NCBI GenBank assembly: GCA_014871385.1
Contig: CM026424.1
Coordinates: 20,365,321 to 20,429,320, forward strand
Direction: 5' to 3'
DNA from: Ceratodon purpureus
Lineage: Eukaryota > Streptophyta > Bryopsida > Pseudoditrichales > Ditrichaceae
Length of the DNA stretch: 64,000 bases
Shown here: piece by piece, positions 49,408-61,908 of the stretch
Numbering within the stretch: position 1 is the stretch's first letter
Layout of the letters: the number at the start of each line of letters is the position of its first letter
Notes under the pieces: generated by a model
Database searches by the model: none
What the model was told of the DNA's origin: nothing
The model's input: the letters and a program-made list of their open reading frames with translations, nothing else
Translations under genes and position numbers: made by a program

Positions 49408-52296
49408 ATGGCGGCAGTTCACGTGTCTGGACTTCACACCGCGCATTCATGTACTGTTGCGGCTCAGAACAATTTTGCGGCAGAGAAGGCGCGGGGTCGC
49501 CTTTCGAAAACGCCGTGCGCTCTTTCCTCGTCTAGCAGCGTGAGCCGAGGAGATTGGGTTTGGAATTCGAAGTCAGTGAAGGTTGAAAGCAGGAAGGGAT
49601 TGTGCTCGCCGGTGGCAGCTGCGTCGTCGGTGTCTACTGCAAGTGTCGGAGATGCGGAGCATGATGGAGCGAGCAGTATGGAATGGTTGAGTCCTACGTC
49701 TGGGAATCCCATGGAAGAATGGTTGCGGAGGAGTGAAGAGCGTGAGGGCGATGCCTGGAGAGAGGAATGCGGGGTTGTGGCCATCTTTGGAGATCCAGAG
49801 GCTAGTAGGCTTTGCTACTTGTCGCTGCACGCTTTGCAACACAGGGGCCAGGAAGGTGCTGGAATTGTGACAGCCAATGAGAACACTCTTCATGCCGTCA
49901 CAGGTATGTTCTGGGTGCCCTTTTATATGTCAATCTCTGTTTCCAACATCATCTCGATTTTTAAATCTGTTTCTAGGTTCCTAAGGCGAGTCGAGCGATT
50001 GTGTATTGATTTAGGGTTCCCTGGTCTTGTGAGAGTATTTCTGACGTTGTGTTGATTACAGGGATGGGCCTGGTCAGTGAAGTCTTTAATGAAAGTAAAT
50101 TGAAGAAGTTGCCCGGGTCCTCTGCAATCGGACATGTTAGGTATGCAACTGCAGGGGCTTCTGTACTCAAGAATGTCCAGCCTTTCGTCGCCGGATATCG
50201 CTTTGGTTCTCTTGCTGTGGCGCATAATGGGAATCTGGTGAACTATTCAGAGTTGAGGGCAAAGCTTGAGGAGAATGGCTCCATCTTCAACACTTCATCA
50301 GACACTGAGGTAGCATTCTCTTCCGCGTCTTTTTAGTAGTTTTCTTTCTTACCGCCTGGGTTACATGCATCAAGTTCTGTGATCATTTAGTTATGTGTTT
50401 TTTTTCCCGTTTCTGCTTCACCCGGAGTTCCGGCCGGACGAAGGGTTAATTAGTAGAGTTGTTGATTGGTTCAACGAATTGGACTTCCTTAGGGTTTGAA
50501 GTGATATTGTGATGTTGTCCAAGAGTGATTCCGTTTGGTCAAAGAATTGACATGATATACGTATTTGCTCTTGTTGATGAGTCTCATTCTGTCAATTTAA
50601 TTCGACCTCTAGACACTCTTTCTTTTACTCCTGCATGATTAAAAGAAGTCACTCTTGTTCTTTCCTCTTTTTGATTGCGCGTGATGATTTTATTGGCAGG
50701 TAATCCTCCACCTTATTGCCATATCGAAGAAGCGCCCATTCGTGGCCCGATTGGTGGATGCTTGTGAGCAGCTTGAAGGTGCCTACTCTTTGGTTTTCCT
50801 TTCAGAAGAGAAAGTGGTGGCAGTGCGGGACCCTCATGGTTTTCGACCTTTGGTGATGGGGAGGAAGAGTAACGGAGCTTATGTTTTTGCCTCTGAAACC
50901 TGTGCTTTAGACCTTATCGAGGCCGAGTACGTCCGTGAGGTGAGTGGTTTGAGAGCTCTTGTATACGGGAATCTCACCCCTGCATACTCTCAGGCACACA
51001 CAAAAGAATCTGATTTACTTGTATACTATTTCAAGATAAAAATTGAACTTATGACAAATGTGAGAAATTGGAATTGATGACGAATTTTTTGCAATTGGAC
51101 GTGAGGTTTGGTGGTATAGTAATTGGTTGTTTACAGGGATAAATAAGTGTTCGTATTTTTGGTGATGCATGTGTAGGTTCAACCGGGAGAAATGATTGTA
51201 ATTGACAAGAACGAGGGCTACAGCTCTTCTTGTCTTATGCCTCGCGTTGAGAGGAAAGCCTGCATTTTCGAGCATATATACTTCGCCCTTCCAAACTCAG
51301 TTGTGTTTGGAAGATCAGTATATGGCTCGCGATATGCTTATGGACAGATTCTGGCTGAGACGGCGCCTGTCGAGTGTGATGTGGTTATCGCTGTACCTGA
51401 CTCAGGAGTAGTTGCTGCCCTGGGTTATGCTGATCGAGCAGGGGTTCCTTTCCAACAAGGGTTGATTAGATCCCACTATGTCGGCAGAACCTTTATTGAG
51501 CCCTCTCAAAAAATCCGAGATTTCGGTGTAAAATTGAAACTTGCACCAGTTGCAGAGGTACTCAAGGGTAAACGAGTTGTTGTGATTGACGACTCAATCG
51601 TTCGTGGTACCACCTCCATAAAGATAGTTCGTCTCCTCAAGGAGGCCGGAGCAACTGAGGTGCATATGAGGATTGCAAGTCCTCCTATCACGGGATCTTG
51701 CTACTATGGTGTTGATACTCCCAGCAAGGAGGAACTCATCTCGTACAGGTACTTTCATATAGTTGTTTTCTGAATCACATTTACGCTGTCCCTCTGTAGA
51801 CATTTTATCTACACGTGGGAAGCCATTGTCGAGGTTTTCTTTTTTCTGATGTTGTCGTCATCGAGAACTCTCGTGCCCAGATAAACACTCTTCAGGAAGT
51901 TATGATGTGCTGATGTTTTTCAAAGTGGTAATCATTCCCGTATGCATTTTTTCCTCAGTTATTTTTGATGCTTGTGTGTGCAGGCTGAACGTGGAGGACA
52001 CGCGGAAGGTACTTGGTGCGAACTCACTTGCATTTCTGCCCCTTGAGCGACTGAGGGGAATGCTTGGCGATGAGGCCCCAAAATTTTGTGATGCCTGCTT
52101 TTCAGGGGATTATGCAGTACCTCCTAGAGACTTGACCAAGTTGAAAGAAGAAACGATGAAGCCTGTTCAGGTCATCGACGAAGGCTTCGAGGGGAAAATC
52201 GAGGCAACTCCGGAAGAGGCACTCGCTGCTGAGCAAGAGGCACTTGCTGCGAAGAAAGAGGCTTCTGCTGGTCAGGCTCCTGCTGTTGTTGCTTGA
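49408..52296 (+). CDS. Amidophosphoribosyltransferase, plastid-targeted, 5 exons
   Basis: Exons 49408-49903, 50062-50309, 50700-50939, 51177-51748 and 51984-52296 join in frame to 622 residues. This PurF/ASE enzyme makes 5-phosphoribosylamine from PRPP and glutamine, the committed step of purine synthesis, in plant plastids. The first ~120 residues are Ser/Ala-rich, as a transit peptide plus propeptide. The mature chain should start at Cys 121 in [12 protein letters not shown], the glutamine-amidotransferase nucleophile. [13 protein letters not shown] and GHVRYATAG follow. The PRPP loop is [14 protein letters not shown]. Fe-S cluster cysteines are plausible at [11 protein letters not shown] and [14 protein letters not shown]. 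The C-terminus is extended by an Ala/Glu-rich tail. The start was chosen as the first ATG giving a transit peptide. Confidence 0.95.
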
Positions 52297-53524
52297 CAGA
52301 AGCCTTGCATTCAAGGCTTGTCGTGCGTTTAGCATCGGCTCTAGTTTTGTAGGTGGTGATCAACATAGCTAGAAGGGAGCTGGAGCTGGAGCTTGTGTAG
52401 TTTAAAGGTTGCAAGTACCTAGCTTTCTCTCTGAAGAAAAGTCCGGAGAAGTTTACGGCGAATTGCAATCTTAGAGTGCCATTTTTAGTAGTAGATAATT
52501 CTTAGGCAGTAATAGACATTATTTGATCCTAATTTGAATTTTGGAAAGCAGAAGAGTAACTTCAAGCGAGGATTTGCGTGAAAATTTTGGACGATATGGA
52601 AGCCAGGAGTGCGGAAAGTGTGGAAGTTCTGGATCATCAGTTTTTTTTTATTAGTTGGGCCTTAATTGCCCAGTTTCATTTTGTGTAGACAAGCGCAATC
52701 GATACTGTGGACCATCTTGGAGCAAATATGTGGAACCGGTTTTTTGTATCCTGAACCCTATTGCAATCAGTAATTCTTTTTATGACTACATTGTTCAAAT
52801 TTAGTGGTTGTTCATATTCCTGGTGTGCGGTGTCTCGTGAATTTATTTTTTTACGCAGAATTGCTCCTGGTTGGATATTATTGAGACTACAGGATGTATG
52901 TTTTCATTGTGCAAATTCATATGCAATTCAAAATAATCGAACTGGTGGTTTGCAAATGGGCGTGAACGCAATAATGAACGGTCTATGAAACAGCAAGTTT
53001 GTTCAAACCCTGTGCAATCTAGTCCAACAGATGGATCTAACTAACTGGTTGTACTTAGGCTCACTTTACACACAATTTGGGGTTGGCCGAAGGGCTGGAG
53101 GGTGGACTAGATTCAACGTTTTTCCAGCCTGGATCTGGCCAAGAGTTTGGGGAAGGGGAAACCTTGTCCAAATTTCATCAGTAAGGTCCAATTATTTTGG
53201 CGCCAAAACAATGCCACGTAGGATGTCACATAGGATAAATTGAAGTTCCGGTCGGGCCCTAGTAAAGAACCCTTGAAAATTTTTGAGCGATCCTATTGGT
53301 TGAAGTTTGAAGACTTTGGGAGGGTCCTTAATTTGGCCCCAAGTATGAATTGGCCCTTAGTATTGTTCTACATTAGTTTTCGTATAAGATTTTGAGATTG
53401 TTCACAACTTTTGTCATCTTGGGCAGTTTTCTTAGAACATGGTAGCAAAAGGTGCCACAGATCAAAATCCAGACGATCTGCCATTACTGGACTAGCTAAA
53501 TCTGAGGTTCGCTACGTCACACAT
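52297..53524. other. Spacer between convergent genes
   Basis: It holds the 3' flanks of the amidophosphoribosyltransferase and the B3 gene, which read towards each other. No gene was recognised. Confidence 0.45.
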
Positions 53525-54880
53525 TTATACTTGGATTCTTAACCCTCCAGAATGGCTTCGAATTACTTGTATTAACCAGCATGCAGGTGCTTGCAAGGAG
53601 AATAACAACACATCACCTGACTGAATGCCGTTTTCTTTGTGGAAAGCCTTCCACCCAGTTGTGAAGCGGGGCTGTTGAGAACCTGAGAAAGACAACTCTA
53701 CCACGCGCCCAGATGGCCCTTGGAAAATATTCACCTTCTTCGAGAAATATTCCCCGTACTTCTCCAAAAACTTGTTCGGGACACGCTGTTTGACAATTCC
53801 AACATTACTTGCTTTTCCAAAAAAAACTTCGATCTGCATAATTTGTCATCTCTTCTGATTGCTACAGCAGTGAGGAATTTTTCATGGAATACGAAGGTTG
53901 GTAATATCAGAGTTTAGGCCTGGTGATCTTACAAGTGAGCTAGAATGGTCCTCGCAAACGCTGGACTTGGATATCTTCGTCACAAAATGGGGGCACTGAA
54001 GATTCCCCACAAGTCTCTCCACCTCTTCCTTCACTTTCAAAGTATCCTTGGCATACACGATGTCGTTCTTCGTTATTGCGAAGTGCTCTCCAGATGGTTT
54101 AGGGCTCATTTCTGATCCACTTGGGGGAAAATCCAGGCCATGGCTATTGGAATTGGCATTTGATGTCCGGATGATTCTGGTACTTGGTTCCTCCCTGAAC
54201 AGTTCCTTAGGTTTCTTGACGGATGCAGTAGAGTCCAAGTGATGCACTTCGAAAATGGATTTGGAGACAAGGGAGAAAAGCAGCTGATGGCCCTCTTGCA
54301 ACTCATTTTCAAGTACAAAAGTTCTCCACCCAACTCCTGCGAATTGCACTCTATCTTGGACGGCAGAGGAGCGGATCCGGAGACGCACAGGCGTCCAGCG
54401 TCCGCTGCGCCCTTGCAGCACTACAGTTGCTTGAAAGCTGTGTCCATGTTCCTTCACAAACGTGGCTGGAATCTCCTACGAATTCAGCTCAATTCCATTC
54501 GACGCTCACTTAAGTTAGAAAATTCAACAACTCAGACAATGTGACTGCAGGCATACACTGAAGGTAGTCTCTCAGCTTCATGTTGTACGTTTGCTTACCA
54601 GTCGACAGTCGCGGCATACTGGAGTTGGCATGTTGAAACCCCGAATGGTCTTCACAAACGATGGATAAGTGCAGTGAGCAGGGACATGGCACACAGTGAG
54701 CTGCTTCGCTTTGGCCGACTCGGGCTCTCCTTGAAAAGACGCAGCTGCCATATCCTGACGTGGTGCTAATTCAGCTGTGGTACTCACTTGGATATTCTTC
54801 TTCCCTGCGCATGCCGGAGGGAGCTCGTTCATTGTTGACGGAGTGGTCATGTTCTTCTTGCCAGGGCCATTTTCGACCAT
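53525..54880 (-). CDS. Two-B3-domain DNA-binding protein (REM-like), 3 exons
   Basis: Exons 54880-54599, 54475-53933 and 53833-53525 join in frame to 377 residues. B3 domain 1 spans the first intron: YPSFVKTI, then EIPATFVKEHG, VVLQGRSGRWTPVRL, GVGWRTFVLENELQEGHQLL (about residues 72-170). B3 domain 2 spans the second intron: PHFVTKISKSSVCEDHSSSL, RVPNKFLEKYG, FQGPSGRVVELSF, TTGWKAFHKENGIQSGDVLL (about 248-370). A Ser/Pro-rich linker separates them. Two divergent B3 domains with a linker is the plan of plant REM proteins; the targets are unknown. Conserved positions of the intron in both domains suggest an internal duplication. The ATG at 54880 is supported by sequence only; a further 5' exon is possible. 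Confidence 0.85.
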
Positions 54881-54974
54881 GTGAAAGTTGCTTTTGTGAT
54901 GATCTACCTCCGGATTTCTACTTCCGAATTGGCACTTTGCATATGCAAGGCAGGGCAGGAGCTGGAATCTGCAA

Positions 54975-55015
54975 GAGTGAGTGAGTGAGTGAGTGAGTGA
55001 GGACAGACAGACAGT
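54975..55015. repeat. (GTGA)n and (ACAG)n microsatellites
   Basis: About seven GTGA units followed by three ACAG units, just upstream of the B3 gene. Confidence 0.95.
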
Positions 55016-56615
55016 GCTGCTTAATGTTTGCTCGAAATTGTTTTGTCAGAGTTAATTTGCACCCGGCTCAGGCTTTGGGCACTAGAGCACAAGTTAAGGA
55101 CATGGGCTAATAAATTTAGTGACAATTAATTTTGATAGCATGTCGTCAAATCTTCACTTTAGTGTAGTATGTCAATTTCCAAAGTAACATATGGTAACAA
55201 ATTATAGCTTAGTTGAGAGCTGAATGTCACAAGTCATATCATGATTAAAGTCATGTTTGTCATTAAGTGACATGTGTCATTTTACACCTTATTGAATGTT
55301 CAACATATTAACACTTTGCATGATTTTCTAGAGTATAAAAAGCTAAGGTTGTAATATGTATTAAATTGGTAACAATAAAAAATCGTAGTTGCATGGTAAA
55401 GATTTGTTTATGTGTTTAGATTTTATATAAATAACTCCCTATTAAGTAGAAATTTTTCTTAGACTTCTTACTTGTTAAAAACTTAAGAGATGTGGTAGTC
55501 AAATTGTGCACAATAATGACTTAAACCAATTATCATCAAAGACTAACCAAAGTAAAGAAAAAGAATAAGAGAAACTCATGTCTCCAAAGGAGACTAGCGT
55601 GATTGAAGTGTCACTTCATTCCACCATTGAGCCTAATTTCATTGGACATAAGTTAGTGGTATAAAATTGTTCCTTCTTTTCAAGAGTAAACACTTTAGTA
55701 ATAAGTAACCAATAACCAAGAATTGTAGCCAAATTAATTAAATATTTGAGGTATGACAATTATTTTTGTAAATGCCAAGTCATGAGCTCATTATTTGTTA
55801 CTAGAGTGTTTATGTCATACAACTAGTTCAGATTCAAACCCTAATGGATTCATTAAAGCACATGTGGAGTGTGCAAAGACTTGGCACTACTATGTAAGCA
55901 ATAGAACACAGAAAAAGAGTTGTGCCAACCAACAACCCACCAGGTGTATGACAAAAGACAATGTTGTGACAAGAGAGAGTGCTACCAATTATAGGACCTA
56001 AATGTTAATGATAATTACAATAAGAGTCATAAACTTCTTTCAATTTAGTTGTAAAATTTCAAAAATATAATGAAGAAAAATCCCCATAAGTTCCACCCAC
56101 ACAACAATCAATTTATTTATCTATTAGCAACAACTTATTAGTCTAATCTGACTACAATATGACCCTATTATCACTGCATTTCATTTCCAATTATCATTAC
56201 AATTGCATGCCTTGTGTTAACTCAATATCTGGTACTTATTTATTGATGATGGGTGCTGCTGGATGGCATATTGCAACATTCCATCACATGTTGGAATAAT
56301 TGTGGTCTAACAAAGAAGCATCTACAAATTTTGAATGAATGTGCACACTGAAGCCAATAATTGAATCAATTGGGTGGCCACTAAGTTCAAGATCAGTTTC
56401 CTCTCAACTAACAGTACAACATGGTACATTGAACACTACAACTTCTGTACTGATGAAATTTTGATTATTCACTGGTGCTGTGAATTGGAGAGGACTCAAA
56501 TGTCTGACACACAAATAAGTTGTTGATTATTTGTATTTTCTTCAAAGCTACACAAGCCCATGTGGCTGGATTTGGAAAAACTACCATATGGAATGTATAC
56601 AGCTGCTTCATGTCT
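55016..56615. other. AT-rich spacer with one dispersed repeat
   Basis: Apart from the repeat at 55,556-55,855 no feature could be supported. It separates the B3 gene from the 3' end of the metallophosphoesterase gene. Confidence 0.45.
55556..55855 (+). repeat. Dispersed repeat copy 3 with tRNA-Met-like module
   Basis: TCTCCAAAGGAGA at 55581-55593 is followed by GACTAGCGTG, and CAAGAGTAAACACTTTAG and TAAGTAACC match copies 1 and 2. About 202 bp after the palindrome is GAGCTCATTATTTGTTACTA with a GAGT partner, then ATGTCATACA with a CAT anticodon position, then GATTCAAACCC. The spacing matches copy 1 (206 bp), which argues that palindrome and tRNA-like block belong to one unit. Confidence 0.55.
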
Positions 56616-58777
56616 CTACTTTTCCGAAGCCACAACAGGTCGGTACAAATTTGCTACCCACGGTGCAAGCTCCGTGTTGTCTGGATCTCTTTTATTCAGA
56701 CGATAATAATTAGACCAGTGGCAGTCCAGCGGACCTTCCACTAACCCACCCTTATCAGAATCGTAAACACACAACGGCAACCAGTCTGTTCCTCCATTGA
56801 TGCGCCTCTCTCTTTCTTTCGGGTAGGCTAGAGGGGATTGAATGTATCTGCACAACCAGCAACCCAAATCCCGGAGCGTTTCGGATTATCAGCTTGTTGA
56901 CAATTCAAAGAAAGGATTAGGCTGAACAAAACATAATCAAACTTGTACTATTGTACTGGAACATAAGAGCCCAAGCAGAAGCTCGTCAGAATAAACCTGC
57001 TCGTACAGCTACCCCACATATTACTAGCAACAAACTTTACCTTACGTGCGATCACCTACGTTGCCTATCTCATAAATTTACAGCAGGGTATACAGTAACT
57101 CGGAAGTGATAGGTGATGAGTATCAGGGAAATGTGCATAAGAGAAACTCAACCTCAAAAAGTTCGTTCCGAGTTATAACGGTAATCTAGAATCGAAGGCC
57201 AGGCTTGAGCAAAGTACAAAAACGGATACCTGATACCGTCTAAAGATGCATCCCAACAGAAGTGTGTGTGGCCAAACACATGACATGCAGTTGGGCGGCC
57301 ATGGCGTCCATGTATAGTGCGCAGCCTTGTCTCCAGCCAGTCGGAACCTATAATTTTGGGCAGGTTGGGATAAAACAACATGCGCTTCTCTGGGCACAAC
57401 TCAAACCTGGACGCGAAGTCAAGTACATAAATTTGAGTCAGTAGTCGAACACTGGAGTCTCAATTACTAACCAACATGACTCTTTTAAGCTGAAATGTGA
57501 TAATTCCATGCTCGAATTAAGTTCAATCAAGGACCCGAAATGAAAGACTTAAGACGCAGTAACGAGAATTTTGAGGCATACCGGGGCAGAAAATGAGAAA
57601 AAGTAATAATCTGACAGTCATCCTGGTCATTTGCAACTGCACTTTGAAACTCGTCTAGATTGAGCTCATCAAAATAGCGTGCAAGGCTACCATCAACCAT
57701 CTGGTCAAGAGGAAGTGGCCATTTGCATAACCGAAAGTCAGAAGCAGCCTGCGTATGCATATGCCCGCGCGCGCACACACACCCGTCAGTATACAAAAGA
57801 CAGAAGCTGGAGACATCGGAAAAAAAGATGGGAACCACGTAACAGAGGTGGGCTTGTGTCAGACAGGCCAAGTCGTCATTAAGCTTTAAAGTTTAATAAA
57901 GCTTGCTAGATTCAGTCTGTTTCCTAATAAATACCTTCTCCGGTGGGCGAATGTTGTAACCCTCGATGTCTCTCTCTTTATCAAAACTCTGCAAACACGA
58001 TGGAAATGAGTTGGAACATGGAATGATAGTCCTCCAGAAACAAGACAGTAACTTAACAGGCTAAGTTCAGCAAATCCACACTTTGTCATCCATTCTGCCA
58101 AACTTATCTAATTCAATTACCGCATCAATGATTCCATCAAACTAATAAGAGTCAAGAGGATGTTGATGAAGAGAAGCGGAACATATGCATTGCCTGATGG
58201 TACCATGAAAGAAGTGGGTAAATCCAGACCCCGTTCAACTTCTGGGGTGAGGTGCATACACCAAGCGACTTGCACGTATCATTCAGCATCTTCAATTTTG
58301 TCACAGAATCTAGCTGCATCCGACAGGAACAAAACCCGGTCTCAGAAACGTAAAGCAAAACACTAAGCTTTCTAGTACACGACTCAATGGTCAAGCAATG
58401 TCAGCAAAGCAACAACAACATGGACTCAACGATTTGTTAACAAAGGACGTTAACCAGGGAACAATTAGCACCGTCGAGCAGATATCACTTACATCAGGAC
58501 CCTCGCTGCTCTTGCACCATAGGTCATGGTTTCCAGCAACGAAAAACACATGCTGAAATTTCTCTTTCAAGATGCGCATCGTGGTAGTGAATGTTTCTAA
58601 CGAGTTTGCAACATCTCCGGCCACAATGAGCGTGTGTGGTTGATATAGGCTTGATGATAAGCTCCGAACCCACTCCATATTCGCCTCATAGTCTGTGTGT
58701 AGGTCCGATATTGCATAAACCCTCATCGTTGAAGTACTCAGTGCAGGTTGGGTGTCTTGCTTGGGTATCAAGGGCAT
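56616..58777 (-). CDS. Calcineurin-like metallophosphoesterase, 6 exons
   Basis: Exons on the minus strand: 58777-58493, 58313-58194, 57988-57935, 57748-57582, 57406-57230, 56847-56616. They join in frame to 344 residues, or 327 if the Met at 58726 (MRVYAISDLHTDY) is used. All five metal-site motifs are present: DLHTD, GDVANS, GNHDLW, TFSHFLPR and GHTHF. The rest (CPEKRMLFYPNLPKIIGSD, SPLAYPKER, TELAPWVA) fits a conserved plant family of single-copy phosphoesterases with unknown substrate. The second intron has a GC donor (CAG|GCAATG) with a normal AG acceptor; the join gives YHQSFDKE as expected for the family. The N-terminus is uncertain: transcripts may start further upstream and add a targeting peptide. 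Confidence 0.88.
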
Positions 58778-60180
58778 GAGCCCCTTCCCTCTCCTCCTTT
58801 TTCCTTCTCGGGACCCTCGCGTGCATCTGCCAAACACTTCACGTCCTTGAACATTGTAGATACGAACTCTTTACCAATCTCTACGGTCCCAAGAGCAGAA
58901 AGAATAAGAAATGTACGCGATTCAACACCATCTTGAGTTTCTGTACCTGATGGGGGTTTTACACCTAAAAGTCCAGGATGTGCAGAGTTGGCCTCTTCCA
59001 GACACAGTTGCCCACCACGGTTTTCTACTCCTAGAAAACGATTCCACAAACATCAATCCGCTGTGTTTTTTCATCAACTGAATAACAGAACTCAAAATAT
59101 GTGCGTATGGCACATCCTTTCATAGCCAAGCATGCGCAAAATTGACGGTTCCCGCAAGACGGAAGAGATGGGTAATAGACAGCGAAAAACTTACAAGTGG
59201 TGTTGATGGGCAGCAGTATTGAAACAACAACTACTACCCCGGGCCCCAACGACGTTAGACGCGGCAGTCCGCATCCCACAATGCGTTCAGGCATCAACCC
59301 ACCAGAGGCTGCTTCCTCCCGCCCACACTCAATTCCAAAATCCCACGCAAACCTTCTCGGTCATCGCCTGCGTTTGTGCGGTTCCGAGACAAGGGCTGCA
59401 ACTGGCATAGCGTCGTCCACCACTTGTCAGCTCACCAGCTTTCACAAGACTATTGCGAGTGGAGATGCGATGGCCATCCTGGACAAGACCACAGATGAGA
59501 CTCCCCTTTCTCTGTAAGTTGTCCAACGCACGCCACGATCACTACGGTACCTCCGGGAGTAAGTTATGTAGCACCCACTTGTGAAAAAAATACTTATTGC
59601 CTTATTCTGATTCGAAGTAAAAGCTCGAGTACCCAAAACTATTCAAAAAAGTGGAAAATTGTTTAGCATATGTCTCTATAATTAGTTTTCGTTGGTGTCG
59701 GAGTCCTGCCTTGCTTGCTTCCAAGCTCATGGTCACCTACAAACGCTGCTTCCATGCCGTCACCTGGGAGCACTAAATGCAGGCTGTTGTTGATGAAGCT
59801 GGAAACACCAGGGCGAGATTTTGATGCATTTGATTGTAATGCATGAGTGGGCTTCACATGCTGAATTTGAGGATTTCGCAGTAAGGTGACGCCAAGTATT
59901 TCAAAATTGATCCAGGCACAAATTTGAAGGATTAGTTCTACGTTGCTGTGGCGAGCTTGAGTTGGGTAGATTGCCGCCCACGGAATAGTGAGGGATCGAG
60001 AGAAACACAGACATAGGAAGTAAAAGTTCTAGGGTTTTGAGGTCTAGGGTTTAGAGTGTGGACGACTTGATTGGAGTTTTCGTACAGTTTTCTTCTTTTG
60101 ATTAGTCTTTCAAGCTGTGTCAGGTATTTGGGGTGTGATTTTGTAGCATTTGATGAGCTATTTTTGAGGAGGAGGATCTC
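58778..60180. promoter_or_regulatory. Divergent intergenic region with telo-box
   Basis: It lies between the phosphoesterase (-) and the conserved gene (+) and should hold both promoters. AGGGTTTTGAGG and TAGGGTTTAG (60045-60054) sit about 130 bp before the plus-strand start. Frames on both strands here (for example 59,197-59,517) have no recognised relatives; some may be 5' exons of the phosphoesterase. Confidence 0.45.
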
Positions 60181-61908
60181 ATGGAGGACCCGCTGGCCCC
60201 TTTTGCCGGCTTGTTGGAGGACGACACCGATGTGGTACAGGTATGTATTCTTCTCTTTTTCTTCCTATTTCATGCGATCTCTCCTCTACCTCCTCTGTCC
60301 AAACTCTGGCTGAGCTTTTGGTTTGGTTTAGCAGTTGAACCACAGGTGAGTGTCTGTGCATCCTGTTCGATTTAGCCAGGACGAGCACAGATGTTTTGAA
60401 TATCTCTTGATGGGTATTCGAAGAAGAAAATATAACGTTTTTGACAAGATGAGAGCTCTAGTGTCTGGTGTACTTTGTTACGGGCATTGGCGACTACTTC
60501 TTGTGGGCTTTCGATCAAAACCATGGGATAAATGGTGTGAGCATTACTGCCTGACGGTTTAGGTGAGAGGTGGTAGGGGAGGAACGTATTTTGTCCCTGG
60601 ATATTTTCGACATGTAGATTCTGCAAATGCTTCGGTTGTGACAAGGTCGAAGAGTGCAACCTGCGGGTGATTTGAACATCGGTGTCAACCGGTTGTGCAG
60701 GGACCTTTCAGTTTACAAGAAGTGAACGACTACGGGCATTTATACGAATACAGCAGTGGGTTCGCAGATTTCTGTGTAGTGGATGCCGGCTTCGAAAGCA
60801 AGCTGGAACATCAGACCGACGTGCAATCTCCGGAATCTATTCTCATTCACACGCGGTTTGCGGAGGTGACGGATCAAAGCGACACCTCTGAGCAGCCCAA
60901 ACTCGTGGCAGATGACTTTGCAGATATCTCTGCTACGCATGGGAAGGTTGACGAGGCATCCAACTCTGATCATAAGAATGGTTTCCAGTTCTCGGAATCT
61001 GCAGATATTGGACCTGCTGACTCTGAGTTGCGGTCTGAGGTGCTCGAGCTTCTAAGCATCTTCCAAGCTGTGTACGAAAACAAGTCAGCCGTGGATAAGC
61101 CAAGTTTACTCAAGAAGTGCGTCTCCATGTGTGAACGAATCATGGAACGATATTACCGCCTTCCCCAGGTCGTGGCCATGCACGAGCAAGCCAAAGCATT
61201 GTTGCAGGTGTTTGAAAACGGAGAAACAGAAAGTACGTTTGCTGGTTCTACTGCATCCTCCAGCTTTGCAGGTGAGAGCAGCACTTCGTCAGGGATGTCT
61301 TTTCGAGACCATCTTAAAGCAGACGTGAAGGAAGCTCTCGACAGAGTCGACCGCGACGCAGAAGAAACTGAGCTTTCGAAGGTATTTCCTCAACAACAAC
61401 CTTGTAACTCTGAAATGGTTATTCAAGATATTGGGGAGTTCTATTCCATTTGAGTTTCAATCTGGCAAGGAATGCTCTTAACAGGTGAAGTCATGTGTGG
61501 CATTTTGTGCAGGATCCCAATGAAGGTGAAGTAGTGGATGGTGTGTACATTGTTAAGGGAATCTGGTATTGCAAGACACATGTGGAGCTGGAGCAGTGCG
61601 ACAAGTGTGGGGTGGACTACCGCCTCCTCAACCAGGTGCATCGTGAAAGGACCGAAGTGGACCAGGTCGACGACAGCATCTTAAAGGAGCAACAGCGTCT
61701 TGAGGAACTTGAGCTTCAACGCATCGTGCCTCCTCAATCCGACCCTGCAATCCAGGAAACACCGACTCTAGTGTCTACTCACCAAGACTCTGACGATGCA
61801 GAAGATTTTCAGTCCATAGCGAAAGATATGAATGCGGAGTTGGCACGTGCAAGGGAGAAGGATGAAGCCGACTTCTTGAAGTGTTTCGCTTCTTTCCAGA
61901 TTTCTTAG
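60181..61908 (+). CDS. Uncharacterised conserved protein with putative zinc site, 3 exons
   Basis: Exons 60181-60240, 60701-61381 and 61513-61908 join in frame to 378 residues; the second donor could instead be at 61418. It begins MEDPLAPFAGLLEDDTDVVQ. The acidic middle part is low in known motifs but has an alpha-helical stretch (ELLSIFQAVYENKSAVDKPS). The third exon has the best-looking conserved block: GEVVDGVYIVKGIWYCKTHV followed by ELEQCDKCGVDYR. Its C-x2-H-x5-C-x2-C spacing could bind zinc. A Glu-rich coiled-coil tail follows (DSILKEQQRLEELELQRI). I do not know the function; the location is probably cytosol or nucleus, as no signal or membrane segment is visible. It is divergent from the phosphoesterase gene. 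Confidence 0.7.

Noticed and set aside
59031-59526. Frames on both strands between the phosphoesterase and the gene at 60,181
   Set aside because: No family match. They may be leader exons of the phosphoesterase, but no splice path to its first motif could be settled.
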